A stretch of 64,000 nt of DNA from DASVEE01 sp036380735 (lineage in GTDB: Bacteria > Acidobacteriota > Thermoanaerobaculia > Gp7-AA8): NCBI GenBank assembly GCA_036380735.1, contig DASVEE010000035.1:136456-200455 (forward strand), in the 5' to 3' direction. Position numbers and translations under genes: made by a program. The notes under the pieces were generated by a model, which saw only the letters and a list, made by a program, of their open reading frames with translations, was not told where the DNA came from and did not search any database. The stretch's first letter is position 1, and the number at the start of each line of letters is the position of its first letter. This document shows, one piece after another, positions 35,985 through 43,690 of the stretch.

Positions 35985-36557
35985 ATGAGCGCGAATGAGA
36001 AAGTTGTGTCCGCGGTTGCTGTGGAAGTGGAACCGGTTGTGACGTCGTACACGGAGGGGGCACTGGCGCGGCTCCAGGAACTGCGCAACATGCGCGGCCT
36101 GATCCCGCACTTTGTGGTCCCGGAGACGCCGTACGCCCCGAGCCGGATGGCCGTCACGGCGTCGCTGCCGCCGGATTTCGTCGAGCTGGCCGGCGTGCTG
36201 GCGGTGGCCAACCCTGACGCCGTGACGCGTGGACAGGCCGCGAGCGCGGCCGAGATGCGCGAGCTGCTGGCCTACGCGGCAGCGTACGCGCCGCTGGTGG
36301 CGGAGCTGGAGGCGTTGACGAAATTCGTCCGCTTCAGCGTCATCGCGGCGCGCAATCGCGCGGGCGGCGAGGCGCTGGCGATCTACGAAACGGCGAAGCG
36401 TCTGGCGAAGCGGCCGGAGTTCGCCAACCTGGCGCCGCACGTCGCCGCGATGCGCCGTGTGCTGGGGAAGGTGCCGTCGGCCGAGGCCCGCGCACGCCGC
36501 GAGGCGAAAAAGGCGGCGGCGCAGCAGGCCACGCACGCGGTCACGCAGGCGGCGTAG
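35985..36557 (+). CDS. Unrecognised Ala-rich helical protein
   Basis: The 190-residue cytoplasmic protein has no signal or membrane segment. It consists of several amphipathic helices with a Lys/Arg/Ala-rich C-terminus. The start has a near-perfect AAAGGAGG 4 nt upstream and a strong terminator follows, so expression is probably good. No family was recognised. It could be partner to the preceding helical gene. Confidence 0.65.
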   Translation: MSANEKVVSAVAVEVEPVVTSYTEGALARLQELRNMRGLIPHFVVPETPYAPSRMAVTASLPPDFVELAGVLAVANPDAVTRGQAASAAEMRELLAYAAAYAPLVAELEALTKFVRFSVIAARNRAGGEALAIYETAKRLAKRPEFANLAPHVAAMRRVLGKVPSAEARARREAKKAAAQQATHAVTQAA

Positions 36558-36580
36558 TCGTGTGATGGAGTAGTCAGTGG

Positions 36581-36614
36581 AGCGGGCGCGTCCGAGGGGC
36601 GCGCCCGCTTTTTT
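36581..36614 (+). terminator. Intrinsic terminator
   Basis: AGCGGGCGCG (36581-36590) pairs with CGCGCCCGCT (36600-36609), followed by a run of T to 36614. It ends the gene stopping at 36557. Confidence 0.92.
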
Positions 36615-36623
36615 AACGGAGCA

Positions 36624-36694
36624 GGGGAATGATGGGACGAATGGGACGAATAGGACCAATCGGACGTCCTATCCGTCCTATTGGTCCTATCGCT
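36624..36694. repeat. Nonamer element, compact palindrome
   Basis: The left arm 36624-36664 (GGGGAATGATGGGAC, GAATGGGAC, GAATAGGAC, CAATCGGAC) is followed with no spacer by the inverted arm 36665-36691. It lies in a convergent gap directly after the intrinsic terminator. Confidence 0.9.
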
Positions 36695-36716
36695 TCACGA
36701 CCAACCCGAGCATCGA

Positions 36717-37220
36717 TCACCGCCGCCGCGGCTCTGCAGCATCCGTCCGTTCCCGGCGCCGTTTCTTCTTCCGGTCGTGCCGCACGGCTGCCTCGGCCAC
36801 GGAGTGGGTTTCGGCCAGGCGTTCGTCCTCCTGGGCCATCGTGGCCAGCTCGCGGTAGTGCTTGTGCAGCACCTCGAGCTCCTCTTCGGACAGATCCTCC
36901 ACGGAGATCAGGCGGTTGCTGGCGGCGTCGATTGCCGCGACGAGCTCGTTCAGCTTGAGCTGCACCGCCAGCGCGCCTTTGTTCTGCGCACGCTGGATCA
37001 GGAAGACCATGAGGAAGGTGACGATCGTCGTGCCGGTGTTGATCACCAGTTGCCACGTATCGGAGTAGCCGAACAGCGGGCCGGTACACGCCCATACGAC
37101 GATCACGCTCAGCGCGACGATGAACGCCCACGTCGAGCCGGTCTTGTCCGAGACCCACGTCGCAAATTGCGACGACAGGTCGGAGATGGTGCGGTGGCGG
37201 CTGTTAGGGTGGTCGTGCAT
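36717..37220 (-). CDS. Low-affinity iron permease family protein
   Basis: The 167-residue protein has two membrane helices (about 32-50 and 60-80). The family signature follows: FLMVFLIQRAQNKGALAVQL, then KLNELVAAIDAASNRLI, an amphipathic segment and a Lys/Arg-rich tail. ATG at 37220 is chosen because GGAGGA lies about 6 nt upstream; the frame is open to 37253. Iron transport is the family label, derived from fungal Fet4-like proteins, and the bacterial role is uncertain. Confidence 0.82.
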   Translation of the reverse strand: MHDHPNSRHRTISDLSSQFATWVSDKTGSTWAFIVALSVIVVWACTGPLFGYSDTWQLVINTGTTIVTFLMVFLIQRAQNKGALAVQLKLNELVAAIDAASNRLISVEDLSEEELEVLHKHYRELATMAQEDERLAETHSVAEAAVRHDRKKKRRRERTDAAEPRRR

Positions 37221-37303
37221 GAGTGTTCCTCCGTCATACGTGCACCGCCTCACATCTGAGCCATGGTCACCCTTCCGGAGGGTTACGGCATGTTGATTCG
37301 GAG

Positions 37304-37350
37304 CAGTCCTATTAGTCCTATTCGTCCCATAGGTCCCATCCGTCCTATCG
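37304..37350. repeat. Nonamer array, one arm, overlapping a stop codon
   Basis: Read on the minus strand, it starts CGATAGGAC and runs through about five units. The first unit contains the TAG that ends the response regulator gene (37345-37347). It lies between two minus-strand genes. Confidence 0.88.
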
Positions 37351-37989
37351 TCGCCTCTCCGGGAGCAGGGCGTGCTCGATGGCGTAGTGGACGATCTCGG
37401 CGTTGTTGCGGAAGCCCATCTTTTCCAGGAGGCGGGCGCGGTGGGTGGCGACGGTCTTGACGCTGACGCGGAGCTCGACCGCGATCTCGCGCGGCGGTTT
37501 GCCCGCGGCGATCATGCAGAGCACTTGGAACTCGCGCTCGGAGAGGGCGTGGTGCGTGCGGTCGCGGTGCGGTTGCACGAGATCCAGCGCGAGGTTCTCC
37601 GCCATCGCCGGCGTCAGGAAGCGCTCGCCGCGCGCGACTTTCAGGATCGCGGTGACGAGATGCTCGCGCGCGTTGCTCTTGGTGACGTAGCCGCGCGCGC
37701 CGCCCTGCAGCGCGTGCATGGCGTACGACGGATGCTGCTGCATGCTGAGGATGAGCACCGGGAGGTCGGGCGCGATCGAGCGGATCTGCGAGAGCACGTC
37801 GAGACCGGGGCGGTCGGGGAGGTTGAGGTCGAGGACCACGACGTCCCACGCGCGGCTGCGCACCTGCTCGACGGCTTCGGCACCGGTGCGGGCTTCGCCG
37901 CCCACCGTGATGTCCGCCGTCTCGGAGACGATCTGCTTCAATCCTTCACGGACGATGTCGTGATCGTCCGCGATCAGCACGGTGATCAA
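37345..37989 (-). CDS. NarL/FixJ-type response regulator
   Basis: The 214-residue protein has a REC domain (1-125) with phospho-acceptor D54 (VVVLDLNLPD) and K103 (TKS). A LuxR-type HTH DNA-binding domain follows (146-206: LSEREFQVL, VSVKTVATHRARLLEK). Its start overlaps the sensor kinase stop (ATGA), so the two are translationally coupled partners. The stop codon is supplied by a nonamer repeat unit. Confidence 0.95.
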   Translation of the reverse strand: MITVLIADDHDIVREGLKQIVSETADITVGGEARTGAEAVEQVRSRAWDVVVLDLNLPDRPGLDVLSQIRSIAPDLPVLILSMQQHPSYAMHALQGGARGYVTKSNAREHLVTAILKVARGERFLTPAMAENLALDLVQPHRDRTHHALSEREFQVLCMIAAGKPPREIAVELRVSVKTVATHRARLLEKMGFRNNAEIVHYAIEHALLPERRR

Positions 37990-39599
37990 ACGATCCTTCC
38001 TTTCGGCGGCATCGGAATACGCACGGAGACGACGGTACCACCACCGGACGTTCCTTCGAAGGAAACGGTGCCGCCGACGAGCGCGGCGCGCTCGCGGATG
38101 CCGAGCAGCCCGAGGGACCGCGGGTCCGCCGTCTCCTCCTCGGTGATCCCGCGCCCGTCGTCACGCACCTGCAGATGCAGCTCGTCGCCGGCATTGCGCA
38201 GGCGCAGCTCGACGCGCGTGGCGTTGGAGTGGCGGGCGACGTTCGTCAGCGACTCCTGCACGATGCGGTAGATGGTGGTGACGCAATCGCGGTCGCCCGG
38301 CTCCTCGCCGACGACGGAGAGCTCGCACTCGATGCCGGAGCGCTCTTCGAACAGCAGCGCCTCCGCTTCCATCGCGGCGACGAGCCCGAGGTCGTCGAGC
38401 TCACTGGGGCGGAGCTCGGAGGAGATCTGCTGCACCGCCGTCACGGTGTCGTCGAGGGTGCGGAGGATGCGGTCGCGGATCGACGCGACCGATGGCGGTT
38501 GCGCGGCGGCCTGCAGCAGGCCGATGACGTCCATCTTCAAGGCGGTGAGCGACTGCCCGAGGTTGTCGTGGAGCTCGCGGGAGATGCGGGTGCGCTCTTC
38601 TTCCTGCACGGTCAGCAGCCGTTCGGAGAGCGCTTTCAGGCGGCGCTCGTCGCTGCGCATCCGCTCTTCGGCTTCCTCGCGGCGGTCGACCATGCGGTTG
38701 AAGGCATGCGTGAGCGTGGCGATCTCCAGCGGCCCCTCGATCAGCTCGACCCTGCCGTACGTCCCATCCTCCGCCTTCCCGGCCGCCGCGACGAGTGCGT
38801 CGATCGACCGGCCGATCTTGCGCGCGAGCGCCAGCGTCATGAGGAACACGATCACGACGACGACGCCCGCGCCGACCGTGCTGCTGAGCAGCATTTCTCT
38901 CACCGGCTCGAGGACGAGCACTTCCGGGACGTCGACGTAGATGGACCAGCCGAGCTCCGGAACCGCGGCGAAGCCCGACACCCGCGACACGCCGTACGCA
39001 CCGTGGGAGCGCGTGACGATGGTCCCTTCACGGTCGACGATGGTGGTGACGGAGCCCGGGACGAGCGCCTCGCGGCGGATGGCGTCGGTTCGCTCGAGCA
39101 GCACGAGCGTGCCGGTGCGGGCCTTCAGCGGCCAGGCTTCGACGATCAGGGCGGAGCCGTTGAAGGTCTTGATGACGGGCCGTCCGCCCGCGAGCTCTCC
39201 GGCGCTCAGTGCTGCCTGCACCGACGGCAGCGCGCCGGTCGCGTCCAGTCGCGCGTTGCCGCGGCAGACGAGCTTTCCCGCCGCATCGAAGAGGAAGACG
39301 CCGGCATAACGGGGCAGCAGCGCGACCGCGGAGAAGAGACCGCCGCAGCTCGCGGCATCGTCAGCAGAAATTTGGCTCGCGACCCGCTGCACGAAGACAC
39401 GCGACTCCGCGCGCATCTCGCGGACGCGCGACGCGGTCTCTCTGGCGACGTCGCGCGCGTGCTCCTGCGCCGCGGCCTGCTCGCGCTTCACTTCCCCGAA
39501 GCCGATGACGAGCAGCAGCACCAGCATCGGCACCGCGACGACAGCAGCGAGACCTCCGAGCCACCATTGGAGCGACCGCGGAGGGGAAGGGGCAGCCAT
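37986..39599 (-). CDS. Membrane sensor histidine kinase (HisKA_3 type)
   Basis: The 537-residue protein has TM1 at about 14-36, a periplasmic Cache-like sensor region (37-240), TM2 at about 245-267 and a HAMP domain (270-320). The HisKA_3 dimerisation domain has H344 (RISRELHDNLGQSLTALK), and a HATPase_c domain follows (DDGRGI, LGLLGIRERA). It would autophosphorylate and pass phosphate to the coupled NarL-type regulator. The frame is open to 40568, but ATG 39599 fits the first TM helix, and the upstream extension runs antisense to the VWA gene. The divergent VWA-tubulin operon starts 190 nt away and is a plausible target, by position only. Confidence 0.92.
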   Translation of the reverse strand: MAAPSPPRSLQWWLGGLAAVVAVPMLVLLLVIGFGEVKREQAAAQEHARDVARETASRVREMRAESRVFVQRVASQISADDAASCGGLFSAVALLPRYAGVFLFDAAGKLVCRGNARLDATGALPSVQAALSAGELAGGRPVIKTFNGSALIVEAWPLKARTGTLVLLERTDAIRREALVPGSVTTIVDREGTIVTRSHGAYGVSRVSGFAAVPELGWSIYVDVPEVLVLEPVREMLLSSTVGAGVVVVIVFLMTLALARKIGRSIDALVAAAGKAEDGTYGRVELIEGPLEIATLTHAFNRMVDRREEAEERMRSDERRLKALSERLLTVQEEERTRISRELHDNLGQSLTALKMDVIGLLQAAAQPPSVASIRDRILRTLDDTVTAVQQISSELRPSELDDLGLVAAMEAEALLFEERSGIECELSVVGEEPGDRDCVTTIYRIVQESLTNVARHSNATRVELRLRNAGDELHLQVRDDGRGITEEETADPRSLGLLGIRERAALVGGTVSFEGTSGGGTVVSVRIPMPPKGRIV

Positions 39600-39667
39600 G
39601 CTGAGCAGTGTACGGTATCGAATGTTCCCAATTTGCCGGAGGTGGGGAACGAAGGGCCGGACCGAAG

Positions 39668-39752
39668 AGGAACGATGGGACGAACAGGACAAATAGGACC
39701 GATAGGACGATAGGTCGTCCGGCGATCCCCTTCGTCCCCTAGGTCCCATTCG
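39668..39752. repeat. Nonamer element in a divergent promoter region
   Basis: The left arm 39668-39714 starts GGAACGATGGGAC with GAACAGGAC, AAATAGGAC and CGATAGGAC units. The right arm 39727-39752 is degenerate (CGTCCCCTAGGTCCCATT). This is the only complete nonamer element between two divergent starts, so it could affect transcription of the kinase and the VWA operon. Confidence 0.8.
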
Positions 39753-39789
39753 GCGCGCCACTAAATTTTCCCGCCCGTGTCCTTCTCTC

Positions 39790-40890
39790 ATGATGAGAGG
39801 ACAACTTGCGGTCGCAGGGTTGTTGTTGTGTGTCTTTGCCGCCGTCCCCGCCGGGACCCAGACGAGGCAGGGCGCGGTCGACTGGATCTTCCTGGTCGAC
39901 ACCTCCGGCTCAATGCTGGCCAATGGCGTTTTCGATGACGTCAAAGGAAGCCTCGACACCTTCATCCGTGAGGCCAGCCCCGGCGACACGGTCACGCTCT
40001 TCACCTTCGCGCGCGACGTGCGAATGCAGACGTCGACGCCTGTCGGAGAGAAGCGCGACGACCTTTTCGCCATCGTGCAGGGGCTCGAGGCGAAGGGCAA
40101 ACGCACCCACCTCGGCGCGGCCATCGCGCAGGGTCTCGACCGCGCGGAGCGGAACCGCGACACGACGCGCGCGCAGGCGATCGTCCTCTTCACCGACGGG
40201 AAAGAGGACGTCGACGGCATCCGCAATCCGGTGCCGATTGCCTCGAACGTGGAGCGCGCCCAGCGCATCAAGCCGTTCATCTTCTTCGTTTCGCTGAAAG
40301 AGCACGAGCCGCAGCTCCAGCAGTTCAACGGCGCGGAGTTTGTCGAGGCGACGAACGCCGCGGCCATTGGCGAGGTTGCGGCCGGGATTCGGCGGACGAT
40401 CGAGCAGCCGTTGAAAGAACCGGATAATCCGCCACCACCGCCGCCCCCACCGCCACCCCCAATAAACCCCGAGGTTCGCAAACAGCCGTCGCTCCTCCCC
40501 TGGCTCATCGGCGTCGCTCTCCTCATCGCCGCGGCGCTGATCGCGCGCGCCGTACAGAAGCAGCGCAACCAGCTCGAAGGGGAGATCGAGATCGTCGCGC
40601 CGCGCGTGCCGGACGCGTATCACGGCTTGACGCCGTTGAAGAAGACGGAGGTCGTGCTCAGCCGGTTCGTGCCCGGCGACCTGCTCGACGGCTCCGATGC
40701 GCGCCTCTTCTGCCGCCACAAGGCGGGGCGGAAACAGGTGTGGATTGCGGCCGAGGGTGGGTCGCTGCGCGTGAACGACATCGAAGTGCCGCTCACCGAA
40801 CTGTATGACGCCGACACGATCCAGGTCGGCAAGGCCAGGTTGCGCTTCAACCGCGCCGGCTACGAACGTCCGGAGGAGAACCTGTCATGA
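39790..40890 (+). CDS. VWA-domain protein with TM and FHA-like C-terminus
   Basis: The 366-residue protein has a signal peptide (to about 24), a von Willebrand A domain (30-210) with an intact MIDAS (D37TSGS41, plus Asp in LFTDGKED), a run of Pro (about 216-227) and a TM helix (236-256). The C-terminal ~105-residue cytoplasmic domain ends GSLRVNDIEVPL and DADTIQVGKARLRF, which fits an FHA-like beta sandwich. The predicted topology puts VWA outside the cytoplasmic membrane and the FHA-like domain inside. Its stop overlaps the next start by 4 nt. It probably couples an envelope ligand to the tubulin-like partner. Confidence 0.85.
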   Translation: MMRGQLAVAGLLLCVFAAVPAGTQTRQGAVDWIFLVDTSGSMLANGVFDDVKGSLDTFIREASPGDTVTLFTFARDVRMQTSTPVGEKRDDLFAIVQGLEAKGKRTHLGAAIAQGLDRAERNRDTTRAQAIVLFTDGKEDVDGIRNPVPIASNVERAQRIKPFIFFVSLKEHEPQLQQFNGAEFVEATNAAAIGEVAAGIRRTIEQPLKEPDNPPPPPPPPPPPINPEVRKQPSLLPWLIGVALLIAAALIARAVQKQRNQLEGEIEIVAPRVPDAYHGLTPLKKTEVVLSRFVPGDLLDGSDARLFCRHKAGRKQVWIAAEGGSLRVNDIEVPLTELYDADTIQVGKARLRFNRAGYERPEENLS

Positions 40891-43619
40891 AGAACAACGT
40901 CGTCTTTCGTCCCACCGTCGTCATCGGTCTGGGCGGCACCGGTTACGGCGCGCTGCTGAAGCTCAAGCGACGCTTCGTCGATGTGTATGGCTCGGTCCCG
41001 CCGATCGTCCGTCTCCTCTCGATCGACACGACCGAGAACGCCGAAGCCACGCAGGAAGTGCAACAGGCGCAGCTCGAGCATCACGAGCAGTACGTCCTGC
41101 AGGTCAGCAATCCCGCGGCGCTGATCGACCGCGGCAACGATCACATCGACGAATGGTGGCCGTCGTCGATCCCGACCACCGCGATCATTGCGGGCGCCGG
41201 GCAGGTACGAGCGCGCGGCCGGCTCGCGCTCTTCGCCAAAGCGTCGGACGTCCTCGGCCGCATCCAGCGCGCCGTCGACGACGTCCGCAACATCCGCAAC
41301 CAGAAACAGATGTACGCCGAGCAGTTCCAGGTCTCGAACCGTTCGGGCGTGGAAGTGCACATCGTCGGCAGCCTCGCCGGCGGCACGGGCAGCGGCCTGT
41401 TCCTCGACATCGCGTTCATGACCCGCGACATCGTCGGCAGCGACGAGCAGTCGAACTTCACCGCGTCGCTGCTCCTGCCGCGCTTCTTCTCCGGCTTCGC
41501 CGGCGTGGCGCTCGTGAAACCAAACGCGTACGGCGCGCTCAAGGAGCTGGAGTATCTCTCGACCACGAAGAGCAGCTTCACGATCAACTACGGCGCACGC
41601 CGCGTCGAGGTGAGCCGGCCTCCCTTCGACCTGATCTACCTGCTCGACAGCATCAACGAGCAGGGGCGCGTCGTCACCGATCCGAACGACCTGCTGACGG
41701 CCATCGCCGACGGGTTGTACGTGCAGATCGGCTCGCAGCTCGGCGCCGACAATGCGAACGCCATCGACAACATCAAGACGCAGATCGCCGTGGCGAACCG
41801 CGTCAAGGGACGGTCGCCGCAATACTGCAGCTTCGGCGTGGCGTCGCTGACGATCCCGAGCTTCGACGCGCTCCTGTACGAGGACGCGAAGCGGCTGGTC
41901 ATCGACGATCTTCTCAACGGTACGGTGGCGGACGCCGGCGTCGAGGAGGACGTCCTCCGCTTCCTCGACCAGAACCGCCTCCGCGAAGACGAGAGCGATC
42001 AGGTCATCGAATTCCTCAGCCAGCGCGAAGGCGGTGGACAGCTCCGCATTCCGATGCGCCTCGGCGAGATGAAGTTCGACAACAAGGCGCTGACGACGAT
42101 CAAGAACCTGCACACGGTCCATCGCTCGCGCGCCGAGCGGCAGATCGCGCAGGAACTGGGGACGAACTTCGAGAAGCTGCGCGAGTCCGGCGTAGCGGCG
42201 ATCAACGCCTCGTACGAGACGCTGATGAACCGCGTGCACGGCCTCACGCGCTCGGAGCGCTTCTTCGAGAAGCTGCAGGCGAAGCTCGAGTGGTACCGCG
42301 CCATGATGGACGGGGAGGCGAAGGAGGAGCGCACGAAGCTGAAAGCGCTCAACTTCAAGCCGGCGGAAGAGCTGCTTACCGACGCGATGGGTGCCTTCCT
42401 CCGCCGCGAAGCACGCGTGAAGACCGCGTGCGAGACCTACAGCGGCATCGTGGACCGCGAGACGGAACTGACCATCCTCGTCGCGCGCCTGGAGAAGGCG
42501 GCGGAGCTGTACTCCACACTCCACGCCCACACGCAGGCGATCCTCAACAACTGCTACCGCATGCGCGAGAACCTCAACGCCGTACGGAAGCAGTTCGAGC
42601 AGGAGCATCTCGCCGCCACGAATACGCGCGGTGCGTCACGCCTCTTCGAGCAGGTCGTGCCGTTCGATCCCGGCGACAGGCGTCCCGTGCTGAAGGGTGA
42701 CGACTTCGTGAAGTGGCGCAACGACCAGAGTGGCTCGCTCACCGGGTGGGCCACGTTGCTGCCGGATCAGGTGCACGCCGAGGTGAAGCAGTTCGTGCAG
42801 AAGCGATACGAGCCGCTGACGTCGCTGGCGATGGACGACATCCTCCGCCGCACGCCGGCCGAAGCGGTGTCGCAGCAGCTCAAGCGGCTCGATCATCTCG
42901 CCGTCCCGCTGTGGCGCTACGACGTCGGGAAGATTCCGGTCGTCAGCCAGACGATCATCAACGAGTTCTATCACTACGGCGTGGCCGACGCCGACACGAC
43001 GGTGCTCAAGGAGTCGCCGTATTCGACCGGCGTGCCGAAGGGGAACGCGAACCCGTCGATGGTCTCGACGCGCGATCCCCGCCGCATCCTGCTGTTCAAG
43101 GTGAAGACGGGGATTCCACTCTTCGCCATCGCCGAGATCGAGGAGATGGAACGGTCGTACCTCGATCCGAACAAGGTCATCTCCAACCACATCGACAAGC
43201 GGTGGCAGGAGCTGCCCAACCTGATTCCGCGCAGCGGCGACGGCGAAGCGCTGCGCTGGTTCGCGCTCGCGCAGGCGCCGGAGCCGTTCGGGCTGATCAA
43301 GCGCGAAGGGGCGTGGTACTCGATGCGTTCCAAGAACGGCCGCCGCGTCGACAACAGCATGGTGCGCCTCGCTCAGGGGCGCGTCCCCGCGTACGCCACG
43401 TTCGAGAAGAACCGCGAGCTCGTGCAGGAAGCGGAGGAGGCGATCGACGCCATCGTCACCCGCGAAGGAGCGGCGAAGGTCGCGCAGATCCTGAAGGAGT
43501 ACACGGAGTCGTTGACCAAGCAGATGGCCGGCGCCGTGGAGCCGGCGGTGAAGGATCAGGTCGAGCACGAGATTCTCGCCATCGAGGAGTACGTGCGGCG
43601 GATGGAAACGCTGAGCTGA
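40887..43619 (+). CDS. Tubulin-like (Tubulin_2/FtsZ-like) GTPase
   Basis: The 910-residue protein has the N-terminal glycine loop VVIGLGGTGYGALL (11-24) and the tubulin signature GGTGSG at 165-170 inside HIVGSLAGGTGSGLFLDIAF. This is the pattern of the large Tubulin_2 family, distant from FtsZ and TubZ. The remaining ~700 residues are mostly helical, with coiled-coil-like stretches (about 400-590) and no TM segment. GTP-dependent polymerisation is expected from the family but unproven. It is translationally coupled to the VWA gene. VWA plus FtsZ-like neighbourhoods have been proposed as membrane-remodelling systems. Confidence 0.85.
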   Translation: MKNNVVFRPTVVIGLGGTGYGALLKLKRRFVDVYGSVPPIVRLLSIDTTENAEATQEVQQAQLEHHEQYVLQVSNPAALIDRGNDHIDEWWPSSIPTTAIIAGAGQVRARGRLALFAKASDVLGRIQRAVDDVRNIRNQKQMYAEQFQVSNRSGVEVHIVGSLAGGTGSGLFLDIAFMTRDIVGSDEQSNFTASLLLPRFFSGFAGVALVKPNAYGALKELEYLSTTKSSFTINYGARRVEVSRPPFDLIYLLDSINEQGRVVTDPNDLLTAIADGLYVQIGSQLGADNANAIDNIKTQIAVANRVKGRSPQYCSFGVASLTIPSFDALLYEDAKRLVIDDLLNGTVADAGVEEDVLRFLDQNRLREDESDQVIEFLSQREGGGQLRIPMRLGEMKFDNKALTTIKNLHTVHRSRAERQIAQELGTNFEKLRESGVAAINASYETLMNRVHGLTRSERFFEKLQAKLEWYRAMMDGEAKEERTKLKALNFKPAEELLTDAMGAFLRREARVKTACETYSGIVDRETELTILVARLEKAAELYSTLHAHTQAILNNCYRMRENLNAVRKQFEQEHLAATNTRGASRLFEQVVPFDPGDRRPVLKGDDFVKWRNDQSGSLTGWATLLPDQVHAEVKQFVQKRYEPLTSLAMDDILRRTPAEAVSQQLKRLDHLAVPLWRYDVGKIPVVSQTIINEFYHYGVADADTTVLKESPYSTGVPKGNANPSMVSTRDPRRILLFKVKTGIPLFAIAEIEEMERSYLDPNKVISNHIDKRWQELPNLIPRSGDGEALRWFALAQAPEPFGLIKREGAWYSMRSKNGRRVDNSMVRLAQGRVPAYATFEKNRELVQEAEEAIDAIVTREGAAKVAQILKEYTESLTKQMAGAVEPAVKDQVEHEILAIEEYVRRMETLS

Positions 43620-43648
43620 TGGCGCCCGACACGACCAACGGGACGAAC

Positions 43649-43690
43649 GAGGAGGTTGCCGCGATGCACTCCATGGACTGCTCATGCTGA
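43649..43690 (+). promoter_or_regulatory. Possible 8-codon leader ORF coupled to the next gene
   Basis: GAGGAGG (43649-43655) is a good ribosome-binding site lying 8 nt before ATG 43664. That ATG opens an 8-codon frame (MHSMDCSC) whose TGA ends at 43690, overlapping the start of the following gene at 43684. The downstream gene lacks its own well-spaced Shine-Dalgarno, so coupled reinitiation through this micro-ORF is plausible. Confidence 0.4.

Noticed and set aside
39600..40568. N-terminal extension of the sensor kinase to 40568
   Set aside because: It runs antisense to the well-supported VWA gene, and ATG 39599 directly precedes the first TM helix.
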